Below are positions 54,200 through 63,204 of a stretch of 64,000 nt of DNA, in pieces. The notes under the pieces are model-generated. The model was not told the DNA's origin and searched no databases. It saw only the letters and a list, made by a program, of their open reading frames with translations. Location of the stretch: NCBI GenBank assembly GCA_022494885.1, contig JAGVSM010002389.1:1-64000 (forward strand), written 5' to 3'. Every line of letters starts with the position of its first letter. The first letter of the stretch is position 1. The stretch comes from Micrasema longulum (taxonomy: Eukaryota; Arthropoda; Insecta; Trichoptera; Brachycentridae). The translations under genes and the position numbers were made by a program.

Positions 54200-54540
54200 T
54201 CGTTAGCGTTCACGCAAACCCTGAGCAATGGGATTACATTCATAACGTTGTGATCACATCAGATAACGAGCGGGTGAAAGGCGAGTTTCTGGTACCTCCA
54301 AACCAGAACCAACCAGCTAAGGGAAGGTAACCCCGACAGAAAAATCCACCAGAGAAGGCAACGGGAAACCACTCTGGTCTGGTCATTTTTTCCAACGAAT
54401 CACTATGGCGAATACATACAATAAGGCGGTTGTGGCTGCGGATTAGCGCAGGACCGAGACGCTTTCGCTGTAGTGATCGCCAACGTCGGAGGCACCTGAT
54501 AAGGCACCTCAAGAAGAAGAACCATTAAAACTATTTTCTT
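54200..54540. other. GC-rich repeat-like block
   Basis: Clearly GC-richer than its flanks. It contains GAAGGCAACGGGAAACCACT, GTGATCGCCAACGTCGGAGG and CACCTCAAGAAGAAGAA. Minus-strand frames of 90 and 72 codons are not recognised. The style recalls the 3' ends of RTE-like LINEs (GATCGCCAAC with a GAAGAAGAA tail), but no protein block confirms it. Confidence 0.4.
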
Positions 54541-54544
54541 TTGA

Positions 54545-55060
54545 CAACTCCTGTCTGGTTTTGAACGAATCGATCTCACATCACAAGACAAAAAGACTTT
54601 ACTTATTACTTCCATACCCACTAACTAATTTAATAAAATATTATAAAATTAATTAGTTGAGTATACCTTGAAAACTAAGCTCGTACAGCTTTTAAACCGG
54701 TCGGTAGAAAAAATAAAAAATAAATAGTTAAAACAAAGTAGTTTTATTTATTGTATTGTATTAACTCGTTTATTGACAAACAATCGTTGCTTTTTAGTAT
54801 GAGAGAAACCGAAAAGACTCACGGCCTTAATAACAGTTTTCCGGGTATGTGGAGGAAGTAATTTCACTTTGGATTTTTGGGTTGTTAAAAAACTGGGTTT
54901 ACTGATGTGGATAAGATTCATTTGTCTGAGTTTTTTCGCTTACTTGGCGACGCTTTTTTCTTCTTTTCATAACAGTGAATTAATTAAAATATCAGCGCTG
55001 GAATCCAGCCTAATTAATAAACATTCTCACACACTCAAAATATTAATGATAAAACTTACT
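54545..55060. other. No gene
   Basis: AT-rich and unassigned. A 90-codon frame from 54869 runs into the next SINE. Confidence 0.35.
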
Positions 55061-55061
55061 G

Positions 55062-55250
55062 CTGGCGGCCTTCGTGATGTAGTGGTTAAGACGCTTGAGT
55101 CACGCACGGAAGGTTCCGTGTTCGATTTCGATTTCCGGTGATAACACAAAAAAAAAAAAAAAATCTCAAGCCTGGGTGTAGTGTATCGTAATTCACTACT
55201 GTAATTCGGCCTCCTAGCCTGTTGTGGTGCAAAAAATAATAAAAATAATA
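55062..55250 (+). mobile_element. SINE-3, best copy
   Basis: Head GGCGGCCTTCGTGATGTAGT, GGTTAAGACGC (A-box region) and GGTTCCGTGTTCGATTTC (B box), an A-run at 55147, then CAAGCCTGGGTGTAGTGTAT, GTAATTCACTACTG and CTAGCCTGTTGTGGTGC with an AATAATAAA tail. The body is shared with 42610-42692. Confidence 0.75.
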
Positions 55251-55309
55251 TGTACCATCTTAACAAATGTAATTAAATTTTAGTTTTATAACCACTTACC
55301 GGCTTTTTA

Positions 55310-55352
55310 TGTCTACCGACTTCGAGACGTACCCGTCTCTTCGTCAGGACAC
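55310..55352 (-). ncRNA. Hammerhead-like motif H3, mutated core
   Basis: The minus strand reads GTGTC, CTGACGA, GAGAC...GTCTC (stem II), GAAGT in place of GAAAC, then CGGTAGACAT. Stem I and stem II still pair, but two core or near-core bases differ from H4, so it is probably inactive. Confidence 0.6.
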
Positions 55353-55546
55353 TGATTACACTAACTTTCAAATACTAAAATACACTTTCACCTTCTACCG
55401 TAGTATACCTAGTATTAATAAAAAAACGAAAAAAAAACTTTTGAGAAAAAATTCACCCTATAAACCTGCGTGTAATGTATTTTGTTTTTCGTTAATACTA
55501 TGCATATTACGGCGAAGGTAAAAGTGTATTTGAGTATTTCATGAGT

Positions 55547-55590
55547 GTGTCCTGACGAAGAGACAGGTACGTCTCGAAACCGGTAGACAC
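55547..55590 (+). ncRNA. Hammerhead-like motif H4, intact core
   Basis: GTGTC (55547-55551) pairs perfectly with GACAC (55586-55590) as stem I. CTGACGA is at 55552-55558. Stem II GAGAC (55560-55564) pairs with GTCTC (55571-55575). GAAAC is at 55576-55580 and GTA (55583-55585) is the cleavage triplet. Every conserved core base is present. Helix III is minimal (AC/GT around CG), as in hammerheads of Penelope-like elements, which act best as dimers. Confidence 0.7.
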
Positions 55591-55849
55591 AATAAGTTGG
55601 TAAGTGATTGTACTCTATTCTTGAATTTACTAACATTACCTAAAATGTTGGACCATGAAGTTAACGATCTAAACTTAAATTATATTTACCATCTATCTAC
55701 TTATTGTTTAGTTAAAAATTGAATATAATATAAAAAATTGTTTACTAAACTTTCATCAATATTGTTCGCTAAATATCTTAGAAAATATTGACTGAACATC
55801 TCTTCATTGTGTTAACAGACTTGTTTTTTATATTTTTTTCATCTTGGAG

Positions 55850-56010
55850 TCTAAGGGTAAATTTTTTGATCATTAGTAATACCTCAAAATGAAAACCAAT
55901 AGTTGTTTTGAAATAGAGTTCCTTTTTCACAGAAAAATGTATGTTTTTTAAATTGTTACCATTAACGTCGATTTTTTACTATTACTAATGATCAAACATC
56001 CCAGCCTAAG
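55850..56010. mobile_element. Small inverted-repeat element
   Basis: GATCATTAGTAATA at about 55869-55882 is mirrored by TATTACTAATGATC at about 55979-55992. Weaker pairing extends outward (CTAAGGG...). About 160 bp, non-coding. Confidence 0.6.
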
Positions 56011-56254
56011 GCGTTGGTATATACAAAAATAGATACTGCGTCTAGAAGGTTTACACCTCAACCCTTAAATTAAGGGACGAAGTGTGCCGCAAGTGAACTC
56101 TAAGCGTGACCTACTTTTTACTTCGACCACGTAAATACTTCACGCAGGGGTGACTGAAAACCAATATTGAAAGTTTTTTCTGATATTTTAGCCACCCCTT
56201 TATAACTTCATCAAAACATATTGTTTCAGAATTTGCTTTGTGGAAAAACATTTT

Positions 56255-56366
56255 GAATTTATTTTAAATGAAACACTTTGTTATTTTTACCACGTAAGAT
56301 TTTTAGTAAATAAAAAACTTTTATGTGGTAAAAATTACAAAGTGTTCAATTTTAAATGAATTTATT
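56255..56366. repeat. Imperfect 45-bp hairpin
   Basis: 56255-56297 (GAATTTATTTTAAATGAAAC...) mirrors 56321-56366 with few mismatches, around a 23-base loop. The conserved inner block is CACTTTGTTATTTTTACCAC. Could be a very short fold-back element. Confidence 0.8.
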
Positions 56367-56447
56367 AACACAAATTAAAATCGTTAAAAGTAACTGTTTT
56401 AAAAAGTTTAAGAATACCTTACTCAAAAATTATTTTTTCTTCGTTTA

Positions 56448-56745
56448 ATGAGGAACTTCAGCCCTACGGGAAATTGGATACAAAGAATGTTTTCTTGCGC
56501 GGGGTAAAAATTAGAGCATTTAATTGTACCGCAAAGTTTCTTGAAAATGTACGGAAAAAATAATAAAAAATATTTTGATAAAAACGTACAACTTTGAATG
56601 ACGTCACTGGTTCATATGAATCAACCTATGATCTGAGAGCTATGGAAGATTTCCGGTCTGCTTGTCGCTTCTGGGCCAATGGGAAGAACTGAATGAGAAT
56701 AAGTGAAAATGAACCTCTGACGTTACACGCGGAGTTATTTCAGAA
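56448..56745 (+). repeat. Dispersed repeat R2, copy 1
   Basis: Aligns by eye to the reverse complement of 60895-61195: AATGAGGAACTTCAGCCCTA, GGAAATTGGATACAAA, GACGTCACTGGTTCATATGA, ATGGGAAGAAC and GTTATTTCAGAAAT. The type is unknown and no frame is kept. Confidence 0.65.
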
Positions 56746-56749
56746 ATTC

Positions 56750-57150
56750 AAAAAAAACCAGTGCCAAAGACACTTAACGATACACCTTTTTAAAAATATT
56801 TTTACACAGATAATTAATTAAATGTTTAGACAATTTTATACACTACATATTTATGTTTATATTTCATTTATGTTTACAAATATTATTCATATTTAACTCT
56901 ACATTTGTGGAGCAGTTGATTAAATTTTGGTTTGGGCGAATGAGACCATCCATTTCACTTCACCCAGCTCCACCATCAATTTTTTTATAGCCTTTTTAAA
57001 CATTTTCTCATTAGTAATTGTTTTAATTAATAGTCGAAGTAGGTTATAGATTTTAATTGATTAATACTCAAAATACGTTTGTCTGAAAGTAATATTAGTT
57101 TGTATTTGTTTAAGTTGTCTTTGTGTTTAGGATCTAGCTATTATATTATT
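56750..57150. other. No gene; likely LINE 3' UTR
   Basis: AT-rich sequence that may be the 3' UTR of the minus-strand LINE to its right. No independent features. Confidence 0.3.
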
Positions 57151-57156
57151 TGTATG

Positions 57157-57453
57157 TTATGTATTGTAAGGGTTATGTCTTTCATTTGAGTAAGAGTAGT
57201 TTTTGAATCTGTAAGTGAGTATTGTTTTAGCGTATAATTGTTTTGGTGTCATAAATTGTGATTTGTGGAATATTTCTTCAGTAGATGTCTGTATCGGGAC
57301 TCTGAGTATTATTTTAATTATGGATTTTTGTGCAACAAATACACTTTTTAAAACTTTGTCATATACTCCGAGGTATTCAAAAATCTCAACCCTTTCGATC
57401 ATTAGGTTTGACAGAGGATTTTGAGCATCAAGGCACGAAGTATATATACACAT
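57157..57453 (-). mobile_element. LINE RT C-terminal fragment
   Basis: Minus-strand frame: MIERVEIFEYLGVYDKVL, then VFVAQKSIIKIILRVPIQTS, TEEIFHKSQFMTPKQLYA and KTILTYRFKNYSY. It joins the FEYLGV strand directly to the QKSIIKIILRxP block, so the intervening thumb segment was deleted. 5'-truncated CR1/Jockey-type. Confidence 0.75.
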
Positions 57454-57469
57454 TAAAAAAAAAAATTAA

Positions 57470-57800
57470 GTCATAAAAAAATCATCATAATAAATCTATT
57501 AAAACTAACATATCAGTTAATAAATTAAAAGTAAAATTAACGAATTTTTTGAACCGAAGTAAAAACCGTTTTATATTTTATATAGTATTTGTGTATTATG
57601 TTTTTCGGTTTTTCTTTTTATTTTGTATATTTTATTTTTTTCTTTGATGTATTTGAAATTATGTAACTTTAAATTTCTAAATAAATATTACAGTGTAAGT
57701 CACTCTCCAAGCACAAGAGCTAGTCCTTTTTTGGAAAGTAACAGAAAAAATATCATTCAAAAAATATCATTGTGGATTGTAAAGAAAAAATTTTTTTTTT
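57470..57800 (+). mobile_element. LINE C-terminal residues and hairpin UTR
   Basis: Reads NKLKVKLTNFLNRSKNRFIF, then a T-rich UTR with GTGTAAGTCACTCTCCAAGC and a stem (57702-57710 with 57731-57739, one mismatch) around CACAAGAGCTAG, the family hairpin also at 4045 and 1965. Confidence 0.65.
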
Positions 57801-57859
57801 TAATTGTGTAATTATAATTATCAATAAAAAACTTTTTTTTATTAAGGTTTTATCAAGTT

Positions 57860-58107
57860 TTTTTACGTCTTTTACTATGTATTTTGTTTCTTACTACCTG
57901 TTTTACTAAGTTTGTATTACTGTGTATTTTACTATGTTTTTCACTATATTTTCACCACGTCTACTACCTTTATTATTTTTTTCTATGCATTGATTACTGC
58001 TACTGTGACTGTCTTAGAACAGTTTAATAACTCAAGATAGATAGACAAAGTAACTTTGTATAAATGTGTTTTTTTTTGTATATGATATGATAATAAATAA
58101 ATAAAAC
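57860..58107 (+). mobile_element. LINE 3' UTR
   Basis: T-rich UTR with CTGCTACTGTGACTGTCTTA and a GACTGTCTTAGAACAGTT hairpin, ending ATAATAAATAAATAAAAC. A related end (CTGCTGTTACTGTCTTGGG) closes the LINE at 62765-63204. Confidence 0.55.
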
Positions 58108-58109
58108 AC

Positions 58110-58425
58110 AATTAATTTAACAAATGCCAGAAAACATAATAAATGAGAATAGTGTAAATATTTTTAAATAAAGAGCATATAAAAAAATACCACCTGTAAA
58201 TTAGATATATCATTAGGTTTATATACTCGTAAGTGTGCATATAAAATAAAAGTTGACATACATATTATAAATTAGGGCAATAAGTATACAATAGTGATAT
58301 ATATTTATTTAAGAATAAGAAAATGTGTTTTTTTTTATAAAAGAGTAATTATAGTTCATCTTATTTACTCAAATTTAAAAAATTAAGACCATTTCCTAAA
58401 AGTCGTTAAAAAAATTGTGCTGAAA
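58110..58425. other. No gene
   Basis: AT-rich and unassigned. Confidence 0.35.
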
Positions 58426-58488
58426 AAATGAACCTCGGACCTTTGGCCCGTGTGACCACAATACTACCACATGACTACAACCCGGTTG
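58426..58488 (-). mobile_element. SINE-1 head fragment
   Basis: The minus strand reads CGGGTTGTAGTCATGTGGTA, GTATTGTGGTCACACGGGCC and AAAGGTCCGAGGTTC. The body is missing. Confidence 0.6.
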
Positions 58489-58559
58489 TAAATGTTGCTA
58501 TTGTTATGTGAATATTGTACTCGATCGTTGATTAAATATTTAAAAAAATATCGACACAA

Positions 58560-58700
58560 GCCTTTAATAGAAAAGTTGGCATTAAAGGAGAAGAAAAGGG
58601 GACAAAAACATTTCTTCAGATGCGAATTAAACAAAGTTGCTGTAGAAACGTCTTTGATAGCTTTAAAAAAATATTTTTATACTACATTTGTTGCAGTATT
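58560..58700 (-). mobile_element. LINE C-terminal fragment
   Basis: The minus strand reads FKAIKDVSTATLFNSHLKKC then FCPLFFSFNA, the same block as 29500-29600 and 7700-7760. Confidence 0.6.
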
Positions 58701-58749
58701 TATTTAAGTTTATAATTCACAAGTGATTTTTTTCCCTGGCTATATTTAA

Positions 58750-59190
58750 TTGATTAGTTTTATGAAAGGGGATGAATTTTGGCGGTGGCCCTTTATAGAA
58801 ACTTCTCCGAATTTGCTTAATGAAGAGAAAACCGCAGAAAACCGTTCAAGAGAAGCCGGACTATTAATAGACATCAGTAGGCCTACCGTTTCAGTCGAAG
58901 AGATAACGCAATTATTATACGTTCTTGAACCAGGTTATTATCATGTGGTAGTGTTGCAGACTCCCATATCAGAGATCCAAAGTTCAAATCCCTCATTTGC
59001 ACAACCTGAATTCCATTTTCAGCACAGTTGACTGCAACTGAAAACTTTTACTGGAGACAAATTTAAAATCAATCTGAAAAAGCACATGATGACTGAACTA
59101 ACTAGACTAGATGAGACATAAAATGACTAGACAATATTAAATTTCTAATGTAACCCTAACGGGTTTTTAAAATTGTAAATAAATAATAAA
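58750..59190 (+). mobile_element. tRNA-like head joined to LINE tail
   Basis: A tRNA-like head at 58938-59003 has GTGGTAGTGTTGCAG and a B-box-like AAGTTCAAATCCC. It leads to a segment translating as GDKFKINLKKHMMTEL, a LINE C-terminus, and then AACCCTAACGGGTT (hairpin) with an AAATAAATAATAAAA tail. The 93-codon frame from 58750 is not recognised and crosses the head. It may be a SINE with a LINE-derived tail, or a chance junction. Confidence 0.5.
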
Positions 59191-59194
59191 AAAA

Positions 59195-59600
59195 AATCGA
59201 TATAATGTTCCTCAGATTTATATATTTCACTAAAATATAAAAACACAAATAATCATTAAAATCAGCTTATAAACATACAAAAATCTTAATAGTATTTTAT
59301 TAATATATCGCAATATATTTCCATCAACAGATAGCAAAAACAAAAATGGGGGTTATAAAAACATGTGTTTAGCAAATAAGTTAGTTTTTAAAAAGTAATC
59401 TTGTTTGAGTTCGCTTTATGGAAGTTTTTTGTTTTAATTGTAGGTAAATTGTTTAGAAATGTTAATAATTAGTTTATGTTTTTATAATAATTAGATATTC
59501 GTTAATATTAGGACATTCATATTTTTTTTAAAAATGTGAAAATTTATTTCTTAAAACTTACTGATTATTAATTTCATTTTAGAAAAATTATATATATATT
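59195..59600. other. No gene; possible LINE UTR
   Basis: AT-rich. It could be the 3' UTR of the minus-strand LINE to the right, with a (TA)n at about 59590-59600. Confidence 0.35.
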
Positions 59601-59606
59601 TTTTAT

Positions 59607-60045
59607 TCATATTCTGTTGTTCAAAATAATATTTTTTACATCTTTTAAAAAGTTTGTCTGAGTCTTTTGTTTAGTTTTGTCTGGTAGTTTATTGTATAAT
59701 TTCAGTTCTTGCTTTATTAGTCTTGACTGTCCTTGTCTTGTTTTAAAAGGATGTGTATGATATTTTCCTGATATTCTCGTATAATGTCCATGTTTACTAC
59801 AATTTTTTACAAGTTTTAGTTCTTCGTCTACAATTATATCAGTGGATAATTTATGCATAAATTTTAGTGATTCTAGTTAAAAGATTTCAGTTATATTTAA
59901 TGGCTCATTTTGTTTAAAAAGTTCTCTAGTTGCAGTTAGATAGGGAAGGTCATACTAACTTTAATCATTTATTTTGTTGTCTTTGTAGTCTGTTTATGTC
60001 ATTTTGATATCCTGTTCCCTATAGTAGTTGCATATTATGTTTTAC
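59607..60045 (-). mobile_element. LINE family H, copy 2, decayed
   Basis: The minus-strand frame 59858-59607 reads KLSTDIIVDEELKLVKNCSK, HGHYTRISGKYHTHPFKTRQ and ELKLYNKLPDKTKQK, aligned to the 33401-33964 copy. Upstream to about 60045 the match continues with a stop and a frameshift (YDLPYLTATKELFKQ region). 5'-truncated. Confidence 0.85.
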
Positions 60046-60049
60046 TTTT

Positions 60050-60344
60050 TTAAGACTATAAAATAATAAAAATGAACAATCTTGACTGCTAAACTAAGGA
60101 CTAAAAATTATGTTAAAAGACTGAAGTTAATAACCATACAGAGTTACAAAAGTGAAGTGAGACACATTTTGAAGCCTTCCTGATACCACATTTACTGATG
60201 CACAATTTTTTTTTTCCTAACATAAAGCAAACCTCAACAGCTGATGTCTCTAAGCAATAAATAAATTTAACAAGGTATTTTTACACTACCATACATTCAC
60301 GAAGACTGGACTGCTGTGCTCGTGCAAACCACAAGCCCACTGCG
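60050..60344. other. No gene
   Basis: Unassigned. Confidence 0.35.
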
Positions 60345-60765
60345 TGTTTTTTTATTTTTTTTATTTAAATCTTAAAGTAGGGCACACATATCATACATAT
60401 TGTTGTGTGTGTTCTAATAATAACATTGCAAATATATTCAATTTATAAATTGTTTATCACATATGTCTTGACCATTATTTTAAATTTTGATATGTTTTTT
60501 TCTTCATAAATATTTTTTTCCGTTTCGTAATACTTTTTAATTGCTTTAAATAAAATTGAATTTTGTGACTTTGCCTTTTTCCTAAATGGAAGTCTAATTT
60601 TGTTCTTTTCTTAAGTATTGTGATCGTGTTCATGCTGGTTCCAATCAATTTTTTTCCAAAATTCTGTTTTTTTATTAGAGTTTATAATTTTATGAACAAA
60701 TATCATTGTATTGTAAAATATTCTTTGTTTATATGTTAATAATTTCATTTCATTTACCATAGACT
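60345..60765 (-). mobile_element. LINE family E, copy 2 (young)
   Basis: Near-identical reverse copy of 14846-15255. The C-terminal frame is kept here: FKAIKKYYETEKNIYEEK then FKIMVKTYVINNL, stop. A TAA within HDHNT-x-EKNK is a point stop absent from copy 1. The 5' breakpoint lies near 60758, so it is shorter than copy 1. Confidence 0.85.
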
Positions 60766-60894
60766 TTACTTTTACTTTGATTTCGCACGATTGGCGAATG
60801 AGGAAGTTCAGTGTCTTTTTTATTTTTTTAAATTTGTTAATAGACTATTTAACTAAGCCAAAAATATTTTATTAATATAAATATTGTATTATCA

Positions 60895-61195
60895 GCGCTA
60901 CGATTGTTTAAAGTTTTATATTTCTGAAATATCTCCTCGTGTGACTTCAGAGGTTTTTCATTGTTAGTTCTTCCAATCAGTTCGTTTACAGAAGGCCAAC
61001 TGGATATCCTTCGCAGCTTTCATATCATTGGTTGATTCATATAAACCAGTGACGTAGATCAGAGTTGTGCCTTTTAAAAAAACATTTTATTGTACATTTT
61101 TAAGAAACTTTGTTATACAATTCAATGCTTTAATTTTTACATAAATTATTTTAAAACATTTTTTGTATCCAATTTCCAGTAGGGCTGAAGTTCCT
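60895..61195 (-). repeat. Dispersed repeat R2, copy 2
   Basis: Inverted partner of 56448-56745. GGGCTGAAGTTCCTCATT at 61178, TTTGTATCCAATTTCC, TCATATAAACCAGTGACG, GTTCTTCCAATCAG and ATTTCTGAAATA occur in mirrored order. Confidence 0.65.
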
Positions 61196-61199
61196 CATT

Positions 61200-61450
61200 T
61201 TTCACCACGGCAACAATTAACACGGCATGATAAAGTACAATGCGGTGGATCGATATTTATTGTTTTACAATTATTTACTTATTTAATGCCTGGCAAATGC
61301 AATAACCAGTACAATATGAGACCGACTAATCTCCAGTCGATTTCTTTTTCATGATTTTTACCTGAGAGTACTCGATAAATTAAAATAGTAATTTTGATAA
61401 AATTATCATTAAAATCTCTTTTGTTAAGTTTAACAATAATAAATTATTTG
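61200..61450. other. No gene
   Basis: Unassigned. Confidence 0.35.
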
Positions 61451-61455
61451 ATTTA

Positions 61456-61560
61456 GGTTGTGATGCCGCGGCTAATGTAGCGGGCTCACGGATCAGAGGT
61501 CCGAGGTTCGAACTCCACTCTACCCCAAATTGATTTCCATTTTCTAATAGTGAGTTATTT
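61456..61560 (+). mobile_element. SINE-1, truncated body
   Basis: GGTTGTGATGCCGCGGCTAA, CGGGCTCACGGATCAGAGG and B box GGTTCGAACTCC (61504), then TACCCCAAATTG and TTTTCTAATAGTGAGTTAT. The 3' third is missing. Confidence 0.8.
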
Positions 61561-61689
61561 TAATATTAACCTAGACGTTTTATTGGTATTTTTATTAAAA
61601 TCACAAAAAACGAAAAACATAAATATTATTAAATTTAAATAGGTATTAACAAATCTACTTAATGGCAATCCCTTTAATTTTACCGTGCC

Positions 61690-61910
61690 GTTTGGATAAA
61701 GACGATATGTGTGAAATATACTATTCTTCGTCCGGTATCACGCGGCTGGTTTATTTATTTGGACATTTTGTAATAATAAATAGACTTAATAATATTTATT
61801 TGTTCCTGAATAGGTACTTAACACGTAAGACTGATAATCGTACCATTATGTATTTTTTTTATCAAGATACGCTGCGGTTGGTATGTACTATGCTTCATTA
61901 TTTATTTATA
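61690..61910 (+). mobile_element. SINE-2 body fragment
   Basis: ATAGGTACTTAACACGTAAG, ACTGATAATCGTACCATTAT and ATCAAGATACGCTGCGGTTG match the 24000-24110 body in order. The tRNA-like head is absent. Confidence 0.6.
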
Positions 61911-61924
61911 ATAAGTGCAAAAGG

Positions 61925-62205
61925 GAAAGGTTTCAGCTCCTTAACTTCACAAACATTAATAGATAATAGAATTGAAGGAATTTAGATGTTCAAATATGAG
62001 CATAATGGTGAATGTTACACAATGTGTAAAGTGGCCACTTAAACCAGCCATTGACAGGTCAAAAGCCCTGTATATGCCTAGACTTATATATTACCTTCTC
62101 TTAAATGTTCTTCATCTATGTTGTAATATGTTAATGTAAACAGCTCCCCAGGGAGTTAAATCCAGTCCTTGTCTACAAAAGTTTGGACAACCTTAAAATA
62201 TTATT
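61925..62205 (+). mobile_element. Fold-back A, long single-sided copy
   Basis: GGTTTCAGCTCCTTAACTTC, GTTCAAATATGAGCATAATG, GTGAATGTTACACAATGTG, AAGTGGCCACTTAAACC, CTCCCCAGGGAGTTAAATCC and TGTCTACAAAAGTTTGGAC. Same layout as 44265-44615. Confidence 0.8.
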
Positions 62206-62209
62206 ATTG

Positions 62210-62760
62210 CTTGTTGTTTCCAAAATATTTCATGCTGAATAAATAATATGTCTGATAGTAAAGTTAGTAATCCGCAAGATGATGTAAAATTAATCAAAGA
62301 GATTGGTTCTTTGATGAACTGCGAAATATAACTAAAACCACGACATTAATTTCTACGCCCAATAAAATGCTTCGTTGAGAGAATAATTGAAATTTTAGTA
62401 GTCTTCCACAATCCTGAAACAATGATTTCAATTCAGTGTCTCTGAAATCCGCGTTTCGCCATGAGATAAATATCCAATTACAAATAGGGAAGGGTCGTGA
62501 AAGTATTCCGCCTTCCAACATACGGCCTCTGATAGATTTCCCTTCGTTAAATCGCAATTTGCGGCGACGCTGTATAATACATAGGGGTGAAAATTAGCAT
62601 TAGCACTCAGAGTTATTAACAAAATTTTAATAGCAATAGCAACTTCTTAAGTAAGTTCAACTTGCTTAATTTACTGAAACCAAATTGCGCCTACATAACG
62701 CCTGCATAGCACATATTATCTGTTACATTGGAGAACGTAAATCAGAGATGGACTTATTAA
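62210..62760. other. No gene
   Basis: Moderately GC-rich for this window. Overlapping minus-strand frames (62294-62557, 62428-62622) are not recognised. Confidence 0.35.
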
Positions 62761-62764
62761 CAAT

Positions 62765-63204
62765 ACATAATGCTTTAAGTGATGTCCAATCTCCGTTGCA
62801 ATCAATTTATTTTTATGTTCCCAAATGTGTCACCAGTAGTCTGCACATTTATCAAATTTTCTAAAAGCTTAATTTGTTTTTTTGTCCCAATGTCCAGAAT
62901 GTGTAGATTAGTCAATTCCTCGCTCAACTTAGAATTCTTTAGGATAGATCTTCCTGTTTTTCGTAGATCTCTTCGCCATTTAGACAGTGTAGGATGTAGA
63001 TAGATTGGCATGGCCTATCTCGAAATCTTGTATATTGATCTTGTTCTTATTGCAAATCATTATTTGATTGTCCTTTTTTGTCTGTGCTACATAGTTTTAT
63101 GCTATTTTTGTTCAGTTTCTCGTACATATGTTTTTTCATATAACTGCTGTTACTGTCTTGGGCCGTTTAAATGATATATTATAATAAATAAATAAATAAA
63201 TAAT
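62765..63204 (+). mobile_element. LINE C-terminus and tail
   Basis: Reads VPMSRMCRLVNSSLNLEFF then RIDLPVFRRSLRHL, the PxSRMxxLxN...FRRxL block found at the end of Jockey/CR1-type ORF2 (compare 30765-31097). The UTR ends CTGTCTTGGGCCGTTTAAAT and (AAAT)n to 63204. Confidence 0.7.

Larger units (their letters stand above)
55295..55615. repeat. Inverted terminal pieces with hammerheads
   Basis: Arms of about 150 bp, 55300-55440 and 55470-55610, mirror each other imperfectly: TTACCGGC/TTGGTAAG, the hammerhead region, ACACTGATTACACTAAC-like flank, AATACACTTTCACCTTC and TAGTATTAATAAAAAA. Each arm contains one hammerhead-like motif. I read it as two oppositely oriented fragments of a Penelope-like terminal repeat. 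Confidence 0.7.

Noticed and set aside
54240..54621. Host gene on the minus strand
   Set aside because: The 90- and 72-codon frames overlap in different phases, lack recognisable domains, and the DNA looks like a LINE-end repeat.
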